Assembly (NCBI GenBank): GCA_023254055.1
Contig: JALQYN010000041.1
Coordinates: forward strand, 1 to 64,000
Length of the DNA: 64,000 nt
Source: Polaribacter sp.
GTDB lineage: Bacteria; Bacteroidota; Bacteroidia; Flavobacteriales; Flavobacteriaceae
Direction of reading: 5' to 3'
Shown here in pieces: positions 10,262 to 19,660 of the stretch; position 1 is the stretch's first letter; each line of letters opens with the position of its first letter. Under the pieces are notes generated by a model. That model ran no database searches and had not been told where the DNA came from. It saw nothing but the letters and a program-made list of their open reading frames with translations. The translations under genes were made by a program, and so were the position numbers.

Positions 10262-12312
10262 CTTATTTGTCCGCCATTTTTAATTTTTTCTGCAGGTTCT
10301 ACAAAAGCTAATTTTCCATCAGGTGTATCGGTCATTAAAATCATACCTTGACTTTCAACTCCACGCAAAGTTCTCGGTGCTAAATTGCACAAGACAGTAA
10401 CTTGCTGCCCAATAATATCTTCTGGGCTAAAACTTTCTGCAATTCCAGAAACAATTGTTCTTATATCGATACCAACATCTACTTTTAGCTGCAATAATTT
10501 TTTAGTTTTCGGAACTTTAATGGCTTCTAAAATAGTTCCAACTCTGATGTCTAATTTGGTAAAATCATCAAACTCTATGGTCTCTTTTTGAGGCTCAACT
10601 GTTTTTGCAGCATTTTGGTTCGCTGTTTTTGTTGCTTGTAATTTTTCTAACTGTGCTTCAATTTCGCTGTCTTCAATTTTTGCAAACAACAACTCAGCTT
10701 TATTAATTTGATGATTAGCTGTTAAGAGTATTTTTTTTGTTGAGATATCGTTCCAACTTAAAGACTCATTAATGTTTAAAATATTTTTTAATTTAACCGA
10801 TGTAAAGGGCAAAAAAGGCTCCGATAAAACGGCTAAACCAGCCGCAATTTGCAAGGCAACATGCATAATGGTTTTTACGCGATCTTCATCTACTTTAATC
10901 ACTTTCCAAGGTTCTTCATCCGCCAAATATTTATTTCCTAAACGAGCTAAATTCATTAATTCTTGACTCGCTTCTCTAAAGCGATAACGTTCAATAGATC
11001 TAGAAATCGTAGTTGGAAATTCTTTTAAAGCAGCCAATGTTTCTTCATCAACGTCACTTAAATCTCCTGAAGCAGGCACCTGCCCATTGTAATACTTATT
11101 GGTTAATACAACTACACGATTGATGAAGTTTCCAAAGATGGCAACCAATTCGTTGTTATTTCTGGCTTGAAAATCTTTCCAAGTAAAATCGTTGTCTTTC
11201 GTTTCTGGAGCAGTTGCAGTTAATGCGTAACGCAACACATCTTGTTTTTCTGGAAAATCAACTAAATATTCGTGTAACCAAACCGCCCAGTTTTTAGACG
11301 TTGATAATTTGTTTCCTTCTAAATTTAAAAATTCATTAGCAGGGACATTTTCTGGAAGGATATAATTTCCATGTGCTTTTAACATTGCAGGAAAAATAAT
11401 ACAGTGAAAAACAATATTGTCTTTTCCAATAAAATGAACCAGCTTCGTATCATCATTTTTCCAATAAGGTTCCCAATCTTTTTTGTGCTGTTCTGCCCAT
11501 TCTTTAGTTGCAGAAATATATCCAATAGGTGCATCAAACCAAACATATAATACTTTTCCTTCAGCACCTTCAATAGGAACAGGAATTCCCCAATCTAAAT
11601 CACGTGTTACTGCTCTTGGTCGTAAACCATCATCAATCCAAGATTTTACTTGCCCCAACACATTGGGTTTCCAATCATTTTTATGCCCTTCTAAAATCCA
11701 TTCTTTTAAAAAAGTTTCGTGTTTGTCAAGAGGTAAAAACCAGTGTTTAGTTTCTTTCAACGTAGGAACATTTCCGGTTATTGATGATTTTGGATTGATT
11801 AAATCTGTAGCATTATGGCTTGTTCCACAGCTTTCACATTGATCTCCATAACTTTCTTCGTTTCCGCATTTCGGACACGTTCCAACAACAAATCTATCTG
11901 CTAAATATTGGTCTGCTTCGGCATCATACAATTGCTCTGTAACTTCTTCAATAAACTCTCCATCATTGTACAACTTTAAGAAAAAATCTGATGCTGTTTT
12001 ATGATGAATTTTTGCGGATGTTCTTGAATAATTATCAAAAGAAATTCCAAAATCTGCAAAAGAAGTTTTAATAATTTTGTGGTATTTATCAACTACTTGT
12101 TGCGGTGTAATTCCTTCTTTTTTAGCTTTGATTGTAATAGGTACTCCATGCTCATCTGATCCACAAACAAAAACCACATCTTCTCCTTTTAAACGTAAAT
12201 AACGTGCGTAAATATCTGCAGGAACATAAACGCCAGCCAAATGCCCGATATGAACAGGGCCATTTGTGTAAGGTAATGCAGCGGTAATTGTATATCTTTT
12301 TGGAGTATTCAT
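10258..12312 (-). CDS. metG: Methionyl-tRNA synthetase with C-terminal tRNA-binding domain
   Basis: Charges tRNA-Met. The class I HIGH motif is in [10 protein letters not shown] (about 18-27); the zinc knuckle is CPKCGN...CESCGTS (about 145-167); KLSTSKNW (about residue 334) is the KMSKS equivalent. Residues about 580-684 ([20 protein letters not shown] onward) form the EMAP-II/Trbp111-like domain that supports dimerisation and tRNA binding. The 684-aa length fits the long dimeric form. A perfect inverted repeat lies in its leader at 12335-12357. Confidence 0.96.
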   Translation of the reverse strand: MNTPKRYTITAALPYTNGPVHIGHLAGVYVPADIYARYLRLKGEDVVFVCGSDEHGVPITIKAKKEGITPQQVVDKYHKIIKTSFADFGISFDNYSRTSAKIHHKTASDFFLKLYNDGEFIEEVTEQLYDAEADQYLADRFVVGTCPKCGNEESYGDQCESCGTSHNATDLINPKSSITGNVPTLKETKHWFLPLDKHETFLKEWILEGHKNDWKPNVLGQVKSWIDDGLRPRAVTRDLDWGIPVPIEGAEGKVLYVWFDAPIGYISATKEWAEQHKKDWEPYWKNDDTKLVHFIGKDNIVFHCIIFPAMLKAHGNYILPENVPANEFLNLEGNKLSTSKNWAVWLHEYLVDFPEKQDVLRYALTATAPETKDNDFTWKDFQARNNNELVAIFGNFINRVVVLTNKYYNGQVPASGDLSDVDEETLAALKEFPTTISRSIERYRFREASQELMNLARLGNKYLADEEPWKVIKVDEDRVKTIMHVALQIAAGLAVLSEPFLPFTSVKLKNILNINESLSWNDISTKKILLTANHQINKAELLFAKIEDSEIEAQLEKLQATKTANQNAAKTVEPQKETIEFDDFTKLDIRVGTILEAIKVPKTKKLLQLKVDVGIDIRTIVSGIAESFSPEDIIGQQVTVLCNLAPRTLRGVESQGMILMTDTPDGKLAFVEPAEKIKNGGQIS

Positions 12313-12334
12313 TTCTATCGTATCATTTTCGTTT

Positions 12335-12357
12335 AAAATTTGTTTTGAACAAATTTT
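12335..12357 (-). promoter_or_regulatory. Perfect 10-bp inverted repeat in the metG 5' leader
   Basis: AAAATTTGTT-TTG-AACAAATTTT lies about 23 nt before the metG ATG and downstream of a candidate promoter. It could form an RNA hairpin near the start or be a protein-binding dyad. No known riboswitch or T-box pattern is visible. Confidence 0.45.
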
Positions 12358-12364
12358 TGAAAAG

Positions 12365-12372
12365 CAAAAGTA
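12365..12372 (-). promoter_or_regulatory. Candidate -7 box for metG
   Basis: TACTTTTG on the minus strand matches TAnnTTTG 53 nt upstream of the metG start codon. The predicted transcript would begin just before the inverted repeat. Confidence 0.4.
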
Positions 12373-12439
12373 CGGAAAACCAACGAAAACTCATTTTTTT
12401 AAGCCGTCAAAAATAGATACATTTACAAAAATCATTTTT

Positions 12440-13447
12440 ATGAAAGTAACAAAACTCTTTTTGATTGCATTTTTGTCATTAATTATTTCAAACAATCAAA
12501 CGCAAGCTCAAGAAAACACAAAATCTGAGTTAATTACACCACCTTATTTACAAAAAGGAGACACCATTGCCATAGTTGCTCCAGCAGGCATCTTAACTGA
12601 CAGAAAAGATGTAATAGATCAAGCTAAAGAATTGGCAGAAAGTTGGGGCCTACATGTTGTATATGGTAAACATTTATTTGACACAGCAGGTCATTTTTCT
12701 GCAACAGATGAAGAAAGAGCAGAAGATTTTCAAAAAGCAATGGACAATCCAAATATTAAAGCAATTTGGGCTGGACGTGGAGGTTACGGAACGGTAAGAA
12801 TTTTAGACAGGTTAGATTACTCAAAGTTTATAGAGAGTCCAAAATGGGTAATTGGGTATTCAGATATTACTGCGTTGCATTCTCATTTAAATACATTGGG
12901 TTATGAAACTATACACGGAATGATGGGGACAAGTATGGGAGATGATGCTGAGAAAATTGTAGAAACGCTAAAATCATTTAAAAAGTCACTTTTTGGAGAA
13001 AAACTGAGCTATAGTTTAGTCTCTGTTAAAGAGAATAGAAAAGGAACGGCAAAAGGTAAATTAATTGGTGGGAACCTTTCTTTGTTAGCATCAATGTTAG
13101 GCTCTAAAAGTCAAATGAATGCCGATGATAAAATTTTATTTATTGAAGAAGTTGGTGAATATAAATATAGCATGGATAGAATGTTGCAAAGTTTAAAACG
13201 TGCTGGTTTTTTCGAAAAATGTAAAGGGATTATTGTAGGAGACATCTCTAAAATAAAAAGCAACACAACCAAATGGGGTAGCTCTATGGAACAACTAATT
13301 TTAGATGTAATTGCCGAATATGATTTCCCTGTTTTATTTAATTTTCCGGCTGGTCATGAGCCAGATAACAGATCGTTAATCTTTGGAAGAACTATTGAAA
13401 TGAATGTAACTAAAGTAGGAATCTCTACTGTAGTTTTTAATGAGTAA
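12440..13447 (+). CDS. LD-carboxypeptidase (peptidase S66), exported
   Basis: Serine peptidase of the LdcA/MccF fold, expected to remove the terminal D-Ala from murein tetrapeptides or act in muropeptide recycling. The signal peptide is MKVTKLFLIAFLSLII...TQAQ (about 1-23), so this copy is periplasmic, unlike cytoplasmic E. coli LdcA. The nucleophile Ser sits in GYSDITALH (about 142-150), after the conserved AGRGGYGTVRILD (about 110-122). The catalytic Glu/His are expected in FIEEVGE (about 234-240) and AGHEPDN (about 308-314). The 335-aa length is normal. It is followed 2 nt later by yraN. Confidence 0.88.
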   Translation: MKVTKLFLIAFLSLIISNNQTQAQENTKSELITPPYLQKGDTIAIVAPAGILTDRKDVIDQAKELAESWGLHVVYGKHLFDTAGHFSATDEERAEDFQKAMDNPNIKAIWAGRGGYGTVRILDRLDYSKFIESPKWVIGYSDITALHSHLNTLGYETIHGMMGTSMGDDAEKIVETLKSFKKSLFGEKLSYSLVSVKENRKGTAKGKLIGGNLSLLASMLGSKSQMNADDKILFIEEVGEYKYSMDRMLQSLKRAGFFEKCKGIIVGDISKIKSNTTKWGSSMEQLILDVIAEYDFPVLFNFPAGHEPDNRSLIFGRTIEMNVTKVGISTVVFNE

Positions 13448-13449
13448 AA

Positions 13450-13809
13450 ATGGCCCAGCACAATGAACTTGGTAAAAAAGGCGAGCAGTTAGCAGTAGAT
13501 TTTTTATTGCAAAATAACTATAAAATTATTGCTCGTAATTATCGATTTTTAAAAGCTGAAATTGATATTATAGCTCGGAAAAAAGATGTTTTAGTTGCTA
13601 TTGAGGTAAAAACACGTTCTTCTATAGATTATGGAAATCCACAAGACTTTATCAATCCTAAAAAAATAAAATTATTGGTTTCTGCGATGGATAATTTTGT
13701 TGTAGAAAATGATTTAGAAGTAGAAGTTCGGTTTGATATTATTGCCATTGTAAAACAAAAAAACGCCTTCGAAATAGAACATTTAGAAGACGCCTTTTTA
13801 CATTTTTAA
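13450..13809 (+). CDS. YraN family (UPF0102) endonuclease-fold protein
   Basis: Small cytoplasmic protein of the YraN/UPF0102 family, which has a restriction-endonuclease-like (Holliday-resolvase-type) fold and an unclear cellular role. The family pattern GKKGEQLAVDFLLQNNYKI (about 8-26) and AEIDIIARKKD..VAIEVKTRSS give the E-x-D and ExK metal-site residues. The 119-aa length is standard. It starts 2 nt after the LD-carboxypeptidase stop, so the two are likely cotranscribed. It is convergent with the thioredoxin-like gene with only 4 nt between stops. Confidence 0.9.
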   Translation: MAQHNELGKKGEQLAVDFLLQNNYKIIARNYRFLKAEIDIIARKKDVLVAIEVKTRSSIDYGNPQDFINPKKIKLLVSAMDNFVVENDLEVEVRFDIIAIVKQKNAFEIEHLEDAFLHF

Positions 13810-13813
13810 AATA

Positions 13814-15145
13814 TTATTCTAAGTATTTAATAATTTTTTTAAGTTCATCTAATGTTTCTGGCTTAGCAATTATTTTTTTATTTTTATCTAACACAATATA
13901 GGTTGGTGTAGAATAAATTTGATAGGTTCTTGCTGTCGGATTTTCCCATTTTTTCAATCCAAGGGCATGATGCCAACCACTATATTTTGAAGTTAGGTTT
14001 TTCCATTCTTTATCGTCAGTTTCCATTCCAAATGCAATTACTTTTGAGTTTTTCATGTCTTTTGTAAACTCATACAATTGTGGAATTTCTCTTAAACAAT
14101 GACCGCAACCTGTACTCCAAAAAACCAACACGTAATTATTGGCATCGTTAATTGTTGAAAGTTTATACTCTTTTTCATTTGTGCTCCAGGTAATTTCTGG
14201 TGCAATTCTACCTATAGATACAACTGTTTTTTCTAGGTAACTATCTACAAATTCACTGTTTTGTATTGTTACAGGTAATTTTATATAAAAAGAATTTAAT
14301 AGATAATCTGCAAAATCTACATTGCTAGCATTTACAAACTGTGTGATTAAAAACTCTATAATGTCTTTTTTAAAAGTAGGTGTTTTTGCTTTTTCTAAAA
14401 CCCTTTTTACAGCTTTGTCATGTAATTCTTTTTGTTTTGTTGGATCTTCAGAATAGTTCATGTAAAAAACATAATCAGTAATTCTATCCACCAAAAAAGT
14501 AGAATTATACAATGTTTGATTGTTGAAGTCTATGGTGTCAAAAAAATGTTCATTGATCGATTTTAAATATGACTGAGGATCTTTTGCAATCACAGGATTA
14601 TTATATCTATTGGTTGCTTTGATGAAATGATACACCATTTTTCCTTTAGATTTTGACAAATATTGCTTTTGTAAACTTTCAATTTTTGTTAATTGAGTTC
14701 CGTATAAACTAGCTGTTTTTGCTACTGGGTTTTTTAAATAAGCAATTTGTAAAGAATCTGTTTTATATTGTTGAATAGACACCGTATTAATGTACTCTTG
14801 GTATAATTTATTTTCAGTAGATTTAGAAAACTGAATGGTTTGTTCTGCTTGTTCTGGATTGAAAGTAAAAGCAACATCTTCTTTGTTAAATAAGAAATCT
14901 GCAAAACCACTTCCTTCGGTTTTATAGCTTACTCGATAGGCACCAGATTTAGTGTTTGCGGGCATGTCAAAAGAAAATTTCCCTTTTTCAATTTTTCCGC
15001 TTTTTACAAATACTTGTCTTGCACCTTCTATTTTATACAAAATAACCCAAGTATAATTTCCGGGCGGATTCATTTCTCCATTAACTTTATATTGTGCTTG
15101 TAAACTGAAAGAAATCAGTAAGAGTAGTAATAATAATTTTTTCAT
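13814..15145 (-). CDS. Exported TlpA-like thioredoxin-fold protein with DUF4369-type N-terminus
   Basis: The start at 15145 (MKKLLLLLLLISFSLQAQ) gives a clean signal peptide; the track start at 15190 adds 15 residues and would precede the predicted promoter at 15188-15195. The N-terminal 100 residues look like the DUF4369 beta domain common in Bacteroidetes TlpA proteins. A helical middle follows, then a C-terminal thioredoxin domain with the redox motif WSTGCGHCLREIPQLYEF (CGHC). It probably acts in periplasmic thiol-disulfide exchange, for example reduction during cytochrome or protein maturation. The partner is unknown. The form is 443 aa with the chosen start. Confidence 0.85.
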   Translation of the reverse strand: MKKLLLLLLLISFSLQAQYKVNGEMNPPGNYTWVILYKIEGARQVFVKSGKIEKGKFSFDMPANTKSGAYRVSYKTEGSGFADFLFNKEDVAFTFNPEQAEQTIQFSKSTENKLYQEYINTVSIQQYKTDSLQIAYLKNPVAKTASLYGTQLTKIESLQKQYLSKSKGKMVYHFIKATNRYNNPVIAKDPQSYLKSINEHFFDTIDFNNQTLYNSTFLVDRITDYVFYMNYSEDPTKQKELHDKAVKRVLEKAKTPTFKKDIIEFLITQFVNASNVDFADYLLNSFYIKLPVTIQNSEFVDSYLEKTVVSIGRIAPEITWSTNEKEYKLSTINDANNYVLVFWSTGCGHCLREIPQLYEFTKDMKNSKVIAFGMETDDKEWKNLTSKYSGWHHALGLKKWENPTARTYQIYSTPTYIVLDKNKKIIAKPETLDELKKIIKYLE

Positions 15146-15187
15146 TAATTGCGATTTATCTTCCAAAAAAAAGTTCAAGAAGTGTAC

Positions 15188-15195
15188 CAAAATTA
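15188..15195 (-). promoter_or_regulatory. Candidate -7 box for the thioredoxin-like gene
   Basis: TAATTTTG on the minus strand matches TAnnTTTG. It predicts a transcript start near 15182, which excludes the longer ORF start at 15190 and supports 15145. Confidence 0.4.
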
Positions 15196-15239
15196 CTATT
15201 TATAACTTAAAATAATTACATTGCTTTAAAATAATTAAC

Positions 15240-16034
15240 ATGAATTTCACAAATAAAGTGATTTGGATTACTGGTGCATCTTCCGGAATTGGAAAAGCAT
15301 TGGCAATACACCTCTCTACATTAAATGCAAAGTTGATTTTATCGGCAAGGAATGAAGAAAAATTAGAACAGGTAAAACAAGCTTGTGAATATTCTGAAGC
15401 GATTAAAATTTTACCTTTAGATTTAGAAGATTACACTAATTTTAATGCTAAAGTTATAGAAGCAGTCAATTGGTGTGGCAGGGTAGATATTTTGATAAAT
15501 AATGGTGGAATTAGTCAAAGATCTTTAGCTAGTAAAACTTCAATTGAGGTAGATAAACGCATTATGGATATCAATTATTTAGGAACGATTGCTTTAACAA
15601 AAGCATTATTACCCTATTTTATTGAAAACAAATGTGGGCAATTTGTAGTTACTACAAGTATTGTTGGTAAAATAGGAACTCCTTTACGATCTAGTTATGC
15701 AGCTTCTAAACACGCGTTGCATGGTTTTTTTGATAGTTTGCGCGCAGAAAACCATAAAAACAATATCGCTGTAACTTTGGTATGCCCTGGATTTGTAAAA
15801 ACCAATGTTTCTATAAATGCGTTAACTGGAGACGGGACTGCACAAAATAAAATGGATGTTGCTACTCAGAACGGGATTGAGCCAAATCGTTTTGCCAAAA
15901 TTATGGCAAAGGCTATCTATGCTAAAAAAGAAGAGGTTTATATAGCTGGGTTTAAAGAAAAATTAGGAGTGTATGTTAAACGGTTTTTTCCTAAATTGTT
16001 ATCAGTGATGATTCGAAAATTGAGAGTTACTTAA
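15240..16034 (+). CDS. Short-chain dehydrogenase/reductase
   Basis: Classical SDR oxidoreductase with NAD(P)-binding TGASSGIGKA (about 11-20), NNGGIS (the NNAG equivalent, about 87-92), the catalytic Ser in TTSIVG and YAASKHA (Tyr-x3-Lys, about 153-159). The 264-aa length is typical. The C-terminus (KRFFPKLLSVMIRKLRVT) is basic and hydrophobic, as in DHRS7/YqjQ-like SDRs that associate with membranes. The substrate cannot be predicted. It overlaps the convergent hypothetical gene by 8 nt. Confidence 0.88.
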   Translation: MNFTNKVIWITGASSGIGKALAIHLSTLNAKLILSARNEEKLEQVKQACEYSEAIKILPLDLEDYTNFNAKVIEAVNWCGRVDILINNGGISQRSLASKTSIEVDKRIMDINYLGTIALTKALLPYFIENKCGQFVVTTSIVGKIGTPLRSSYAASKHALHGFFDSLRAENHKNNIAVTLVCPGFVKTNVSINALTGDGTAQNKMDVATQNGIEPNRFAKIMAKAIYAKKEEVYIAGFKEKLGVYVKRFFPKLLSVMIRKLRVT

Positions 16035-16383
16035 TAAACTCTAAGGCTTCAAAATAAGAAATGATTGCTTCTTTCATCAAAACAGATTGTTCACCTGGTT
16101 TTAAATTTGGTAATTGATTGATGGTTTTGTAATGTGGCCATCCATCATCGTCAAAAAATTCAAATTCGTAATAACCATAAGGCTCTAATAACTTACAAAT
16201 AGCAATGTGCATTAAATTTACTTTTTCGTCCTTCTTAAATTTTCTGTGACCTTGACCTAATTCTTGAATCCCAATTAAATAAATAATGGCATCAATATTT
16301 AAGGCATCACCATCTGCAAATTGCGTTGATAACTGACCAACTAATAAATCCCATTTTTCTTTTAAAGAAGTAATCTTTGTCAT
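16027..16383 (-). CDS. Conserved hypothetical protein (118 aa)
   Basis: Not recognised beyond being a likely conserved Flavobacteria protein. It is cytoplasmic, with no signal or membrane segment. It is rich in acidic and aromatic residues (YYEFEFFDDDGWPHYK near 72-87), with a helical N-terminus (LKEKWDLLVGQLSTQFADG). It has its own candidate promoter (16401-16408) and is convergent with the SDR gene, overlapping it by 8 nt. Coding status is supported by ordinary composition and a clear ATG. Confidence 0.72.
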   Translation of the reverse strand: MTKITSLKEKWDLLVGQLSTQFADGDALNIDAIIYLIGIQELGQGHRKFKKDEKVNLMHIAICKLLEPYGYYEFEFFDDDGWPHYKTINQLPNLKPGEQSVLMKEAIISYFEALEFIK

Positions 16384-16400
16384 AAACCTAAACTAAGCCA

Positions 16401-16408
16401 CAAAGATA
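16401..16408 (-). promoter_or_regulatory. Candidate -7 box for the 118-aa gene
   Basis: TATCTTTG on the minus strand matches TAnnTTTG, 17 nt upstream of the ATG. Confidence 0.4.
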
Positions 16409-16472
16409 CATACTATCTGTAATATTTTCGTTCTTTTTTAGTAAGTTAGCACAGAAAACAAAATAGATATTT

Positions 16473-17003
16473 ATGAATGTTTTTGATGTTGTAATTACCG
16501 TATTCTTATTATTTGGTTTTATAAGAGGTTTAATGAAAGGACTTTTTATAGAAGTTGCGTCTTTAGTTGCTTTAATTGGAGGTGTTTGGGGTTCTATTCA
16601 TTTTTCTTATTTTATTGGAGATTTTCTAAAAGAAAGTGTCTCTTGGTCTGAAAAAAAAATCGCTTTAGCCGCATTTGCAATTACTTTTGTTTTGATCATA
16701 ATAGTTGTTAGTTTATTAGGCAGATTTTTAACAAAACTAGCCGATTTAGCAGCTTTAGGAATGGTCAATAAAATTCTTGGTGGCCTTTTTGGTTTGTTAA
16801 AAATAGGACTGGTATTGAGTATTGTTTTTATCTTTTTTGATAGAATGAATTCTACGATTTCTTTTATTGACAAAAAAACTTTAGATGAATCTATTTTATA
16901 CAGCCCGGTAAAAAGTATTGCCCCAACAATTTTTCCATCAATCATAAAAGAAGATGGGCTAGAAGAAGATGTAATTGATGATATTATAAAAGAAGTAGAA
17001 TAA
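16473..17003 (+). CDS. CvpA family membrane protein
   Basis: Inner-membrane protein of the CvpA (colicin V production) family. It shows the typical N-terminus NVFDVVITVFLLFGFIRGLM with the FxRGxxKG pattern, then four hydrophobic segments at about 2-20, 25-48, 64-85 and 100-120. The C-terminal tail is soluble and acidic (EDGLEEDVIDDIIKEVE). The 176-aa length fits. In other bacteria the family is linked to envelope homeostasis and purF operons, but no such neighbour is here. Confidence 0.85.
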   Translation: MNVFDVVITVFLLFGFIRGLMKGLFIEVASLVALIGGVWGSIHFSYFIGDFLKESVSWSEKKIALAAFAITFVLIIIVVSLLGRFLTKLADLAALGMVNKILGGLFGLLKIGLVLSIVFIFFDRMNSTISFIDKKTLDESILYSPVKSIAPTIFPSIIKEDGLEEDVIDDIIKEVE

Positions 17004-17055
17004 AAAAAGACTTGCAATACTGAAACAAGTTCAGCATCAATGCAAGCCTTTTAAG
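17003..17055. terminator. Bidirectional hairpin between cvpA and carbonic anhydrase genes
   Basis: An outer stem (CTTGCA...TGCAAG) and an inner stem (CTGAA-ACAAG-TTCAG) form a two-tier hairpin between convergent genes, flanked by an A-tract on the left and TTTT on the right. Confidence 0.65.
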
Positions 17056-17069
17056 TTGTATAAAAAAAG

Positions 17070-17705
17070 TTATAGCATGGTAACTTTTCCGCTACTAATG
17101 TGGTAAACACCACCAACTATTTTTATTTCACCATTTTTTTCCATTTCATTTAGAATTGGACTTTTCTCTCTAATTCTGTCAATTGTCAATCGAACATTAT
17201 TTTCAATTGTTTTATCAACAAAATCGTTGTTAGAAGAATTGTATTTCCCCTTAACTTGAGTTTCAGAAAGTTTTACAGCAGGCTGAATGTTTTCTAACAA
17301 TGCAGTAATATTTCCAAGTTCTACATGGTCGCAAGCTGCTTTTACAGCCCCGCAACTTTCATGTCCAAGTACAAAGATTAATTTACTTCCAGCCACTTTA
17401 CATGAATATTCCATGCTTCCTAAAATGTCTATATTTTCAAAATTACCTGCAACTCTGGCAACAAAAACATCTCCAATTGTTTGATCAAAAATTAATTCTA
17501 CAGGAACTCTAGAATCAATACATGAAAGTACAATTGCTTTTGGGTGTTGACCATCCGTTGTTTGAGAAATTAACGCCTTATGGTCTATAGAGTGTACTTC
17601 ATCTCTAATAAAACGCGCATTTCCTTCTATAAAATCTTGTAACACCTTCATTGGCGTTAAACTATCTTGTTGTTCTTTTGTGATTGCTTTATTTCTATGT
17701 GGCAT
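17070..17705 (-). CDS. Beta-class carbonic anhydrase
   Basis: Zinc enzyme interconverting CO2 and bicarbonate. The ligands are visible: Cys and the Asp/Arg dyad in SCIDSRVPVEL (about 61-71) and His/Cys in GHESCGAVKAAC (about 114-125). The 211-aa length fits. No signal peptide is seen, so it is cytoplasmic. It starts 3 nt after the SulP stop, so it is cotranscribed with the transporter. A linked role in bicarbonate uptake and use is inferred from this pairing. Confidence 0.95.
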   Translation of the reverse strand: MPHRNKAITKEQQDSLTPMKVLQDFIEGNARFIRDEVHSIDHKALISQTTDGQHPKAIVLSCIDSRVPVELIFDQTIGDVFVARVAGNFENIDILGSMEYSCKVAGSKLIFVLGHESCGAVKAACDHVELGNITALLENIQPAVKLSETQVKGKYNSSNNDFVDKTIENNVRLTIDRIREKSPILNEMEKNGEIKIVGGVYHISSGKVTML

Positions 17706-17708
17706 AAT

Positions 17709-19562
17709 TTATTTTTTTAATTGTTGTGTTTTAATCCATTTGATACTCTCTGAAAAAGATTTAAAAATATCTTCTTGTGGAATCAAATCAGGAATGATAT
17801 CAATTCTTTCCATCATATATCTTGGTTGTTGCAACAAGTTTACGAATAATACTTGAACTTTCTTTTTTCTTAACTCTTGAAGTACATCTTCCATGGCATA
17901 CAAACCAGATTGATCCATGTATTGCATACGTCCTAAACGAATGATTACAGTAGTTGCTGTCTCTGGAATTTGCTGCGCTAAACTATGAAAGTCACTTGTT
18001 GTACCAAAAAATAAAGGACCTTTTATGTGTTTTATAAAAACAGATTCTTTTAATTCTTCTGGGAAATCACCTTCATCTGCCCAATTTTTTTCTTTCTTTA
18101 AAGATTTTACATCAGAACGTTCTGCAGATAAATCTCCAATTTTTTTCATAAACATTAACGAAGCAATGACTAATCCAATTCCTACTGCGTATACTAAATT
18201 CCAGAAGGTTGATAAAATCAATACTATCATCATGATAACTACTTCTGAACTTAATTTTATTGGTCCAAATTTGATATCTTTTGGTAAACTCGGTATTGCT
18301 TTTAATCCTTTGTAATCCATTACACCAATACCAACTGTTATTAAGATACCCGCTAATACGGCAGCTGGAATTTTAGATGCAATCGGACCTAGACCTAGAA
18401 GAATTATTAATAACATAAGTCCGGCAATCATTCCAGATAATTTTGTTTTTCCTCCAGAATTAATATTTACTACGGTTCTAATTGTTGCTCCAGCTCCTGG
18501 TAAACCACCAAAGATAGCACCAATACTATTTCCAATTCCTTGTCCAATTAGTTCTTTATTTGGTTTGTGTTTAGTTTTGGTCATATTATCAGCAACAACA
18601 CTTGTTAGTAAAGAATCAATAGCCCCTAATAAAGCTAAAGTCAATGCTGTAAAGATGTATGGTGCGACACTTCCTAAACTAAACTCAGTAAACATTGATA
18701 AGTTCGGAATTGGAAAACCACCAGGTATTGTTTCAATAGATCTATAATCTAAGCCAAACCCAACAGCAATTCCAGACATGACCAGTAATGCCACTAGTGT
18801 GCTCGGAACCTTTGTTGTTATTCGTTTAAAACCATATATAATAATTATAGTTCCTATTGCGAGCAATAATTCTAATATATTTATATTTTTTAAAGCGTTT
18901 GGTAATACTTTAATTGCGCCTAATACTCCAGAAGCCTCTTTAGAAGCTAACGTTTGAGATTCTTTTAAAATATCACTTTCAGTAATTAATTCTGCTCGCT
19001 TAATGGTTTCTTTAAAATCTTCTAAAACAAGAATACCTTCTCCGGCTTCTTTCTTTAAAATATTTTCTAAAATGATTTCTTCAGCTTGAGGTTTGTATTG
19101 ATTTACATAACTTAAATCCTCTTTTGGATAATATCCTAGTGAAGGTAAAATTTGAGTAATTAAAATTATAACTCCAATAGCAGTCATGAAACCAGAAACC
19201 ACAGGGTAAGGGATATATCGAATGTATTTTCCGATACCTAAAGCTCCTAAACCTATCTGCATTAATCCCGCTAATAAGAAAACCGTTAAAATTGTTGGTA
19301 GTGCTTTTGACACATCTCCGTCATTGGAAGCAATTATACCTGCAATAATAACCATACTTACAGCTGTCATAGGCGCTGTTGGTCCAGAAATTTGTGTGTT
19401 TGTTCCGCCAAAAAGAGCGGCAAAAAAACTTAAAAATATAGCTCCGTATAATCCTGCACTTGGTCCAAGTCCAGAACTAACTCCGAATGCTAATGCTAAT
19501 GGTAATGCAACAATTCCAGCAGTAATACCACCAAAAAGATCGCCTCTAATATTTTTGAACAT
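17709..19562 (-). CDS. SulP family anion transporter with STAS domain (probable bicarbonate transporter)
   Basis: SLC26/SulP permease. The N-terminus (RGDLFGGITAGIVALPLALA) is the SulP signature region, many hydrophobic helices follow to about residue 475, and the C-terminal STAS domain includes RLGRMQYMDQSGLYAMEDVL. At 617 aa it is longer than many relatives because a hydrophilic insert of about 60-70 residues (about 145-210, KEDLSYVNQYK...SKEAS) interrupts the membrane domain. The adjacent carbonic anhydrase gene makes bicarbonate more likely than sulfate as substrate, but this is an inference from context. Confidence 0.9.
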   Translation of the reverse strand: MFKNIRGDLFGGITAGIVALPLALAFGVSSGLGPSAGLYGAIFLSFFAALFGGTNTQISGPTAPMTAVSMVIIAGIIASNDGDVSKALPTILTVFLLAGLMQIGLGALGIGKYIRYIPYPVVSGFMTAIGVIILITQILPSLGYYPKEDLSYVNQYKPQAEEIILENILKKEAGEGILVLEDFKETIKRAELITESDILKESQTLASKEASGVLGAIKVLPNALKNINILELLLAIGTIIIIYGFKRITTKVPSTLVALLVMSGIAVGFGLDYRSIETIPGGFPIPNLSMFTEFSLGSVAPYIFTALTLALLGAIDSLLTSVVADNMTKTKHKPNKELIGQGIGNSIGAIFGGLPGAGATIRTVVNINSGGKTKLSGMIAGLMLLIILLGLGPIASKIPAAVLAGILITVGIGVMDYKGLKAIPSLPKDIKFGPIKLSSEVVIMMIVLILSTFWNLVYAVGIGLVIASLMFMKKIGDLSAERSDVKSLKKEKNWADEGDFPEELKESVFIKHIKGPLFFGTTSDFHSLAQQIPETATTVIIRLGRMQYMDQSGLYAMEDVLQELRKKKVQVLFVNLLQQPRYMMERIDIIPDLIPQEDIFKSFSESIKWIKTQQLKK

Positions 19563-19660
19563 ATTGTATATTTTTTTAACCTCAATTAAATGTTTAAGGT
19601 TATTAATAAAAAATGAATGATTGATTTTTTCTCTAATAAGAGAAACACTTTAAGTTAAAA

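Noticed and set aside
11483-11842. Plus-strand ORF of 119 aa
   Set aside because: Shadow of metG; Cys pattern is antisense noise.
12313-12439. SAM or T-box riboswitch upstream of metG
   Set aside because: Only a simple 10-bp hairpin is present; none of the conserved SAM or T-box segments can be seen.
16607-17017. Minus-strand ORF of 136 aa
   Set aside because: Antisense of cvpA with Lys/Ser/Ile-rich shadow composition; it also runs into the bidirectional terminator.
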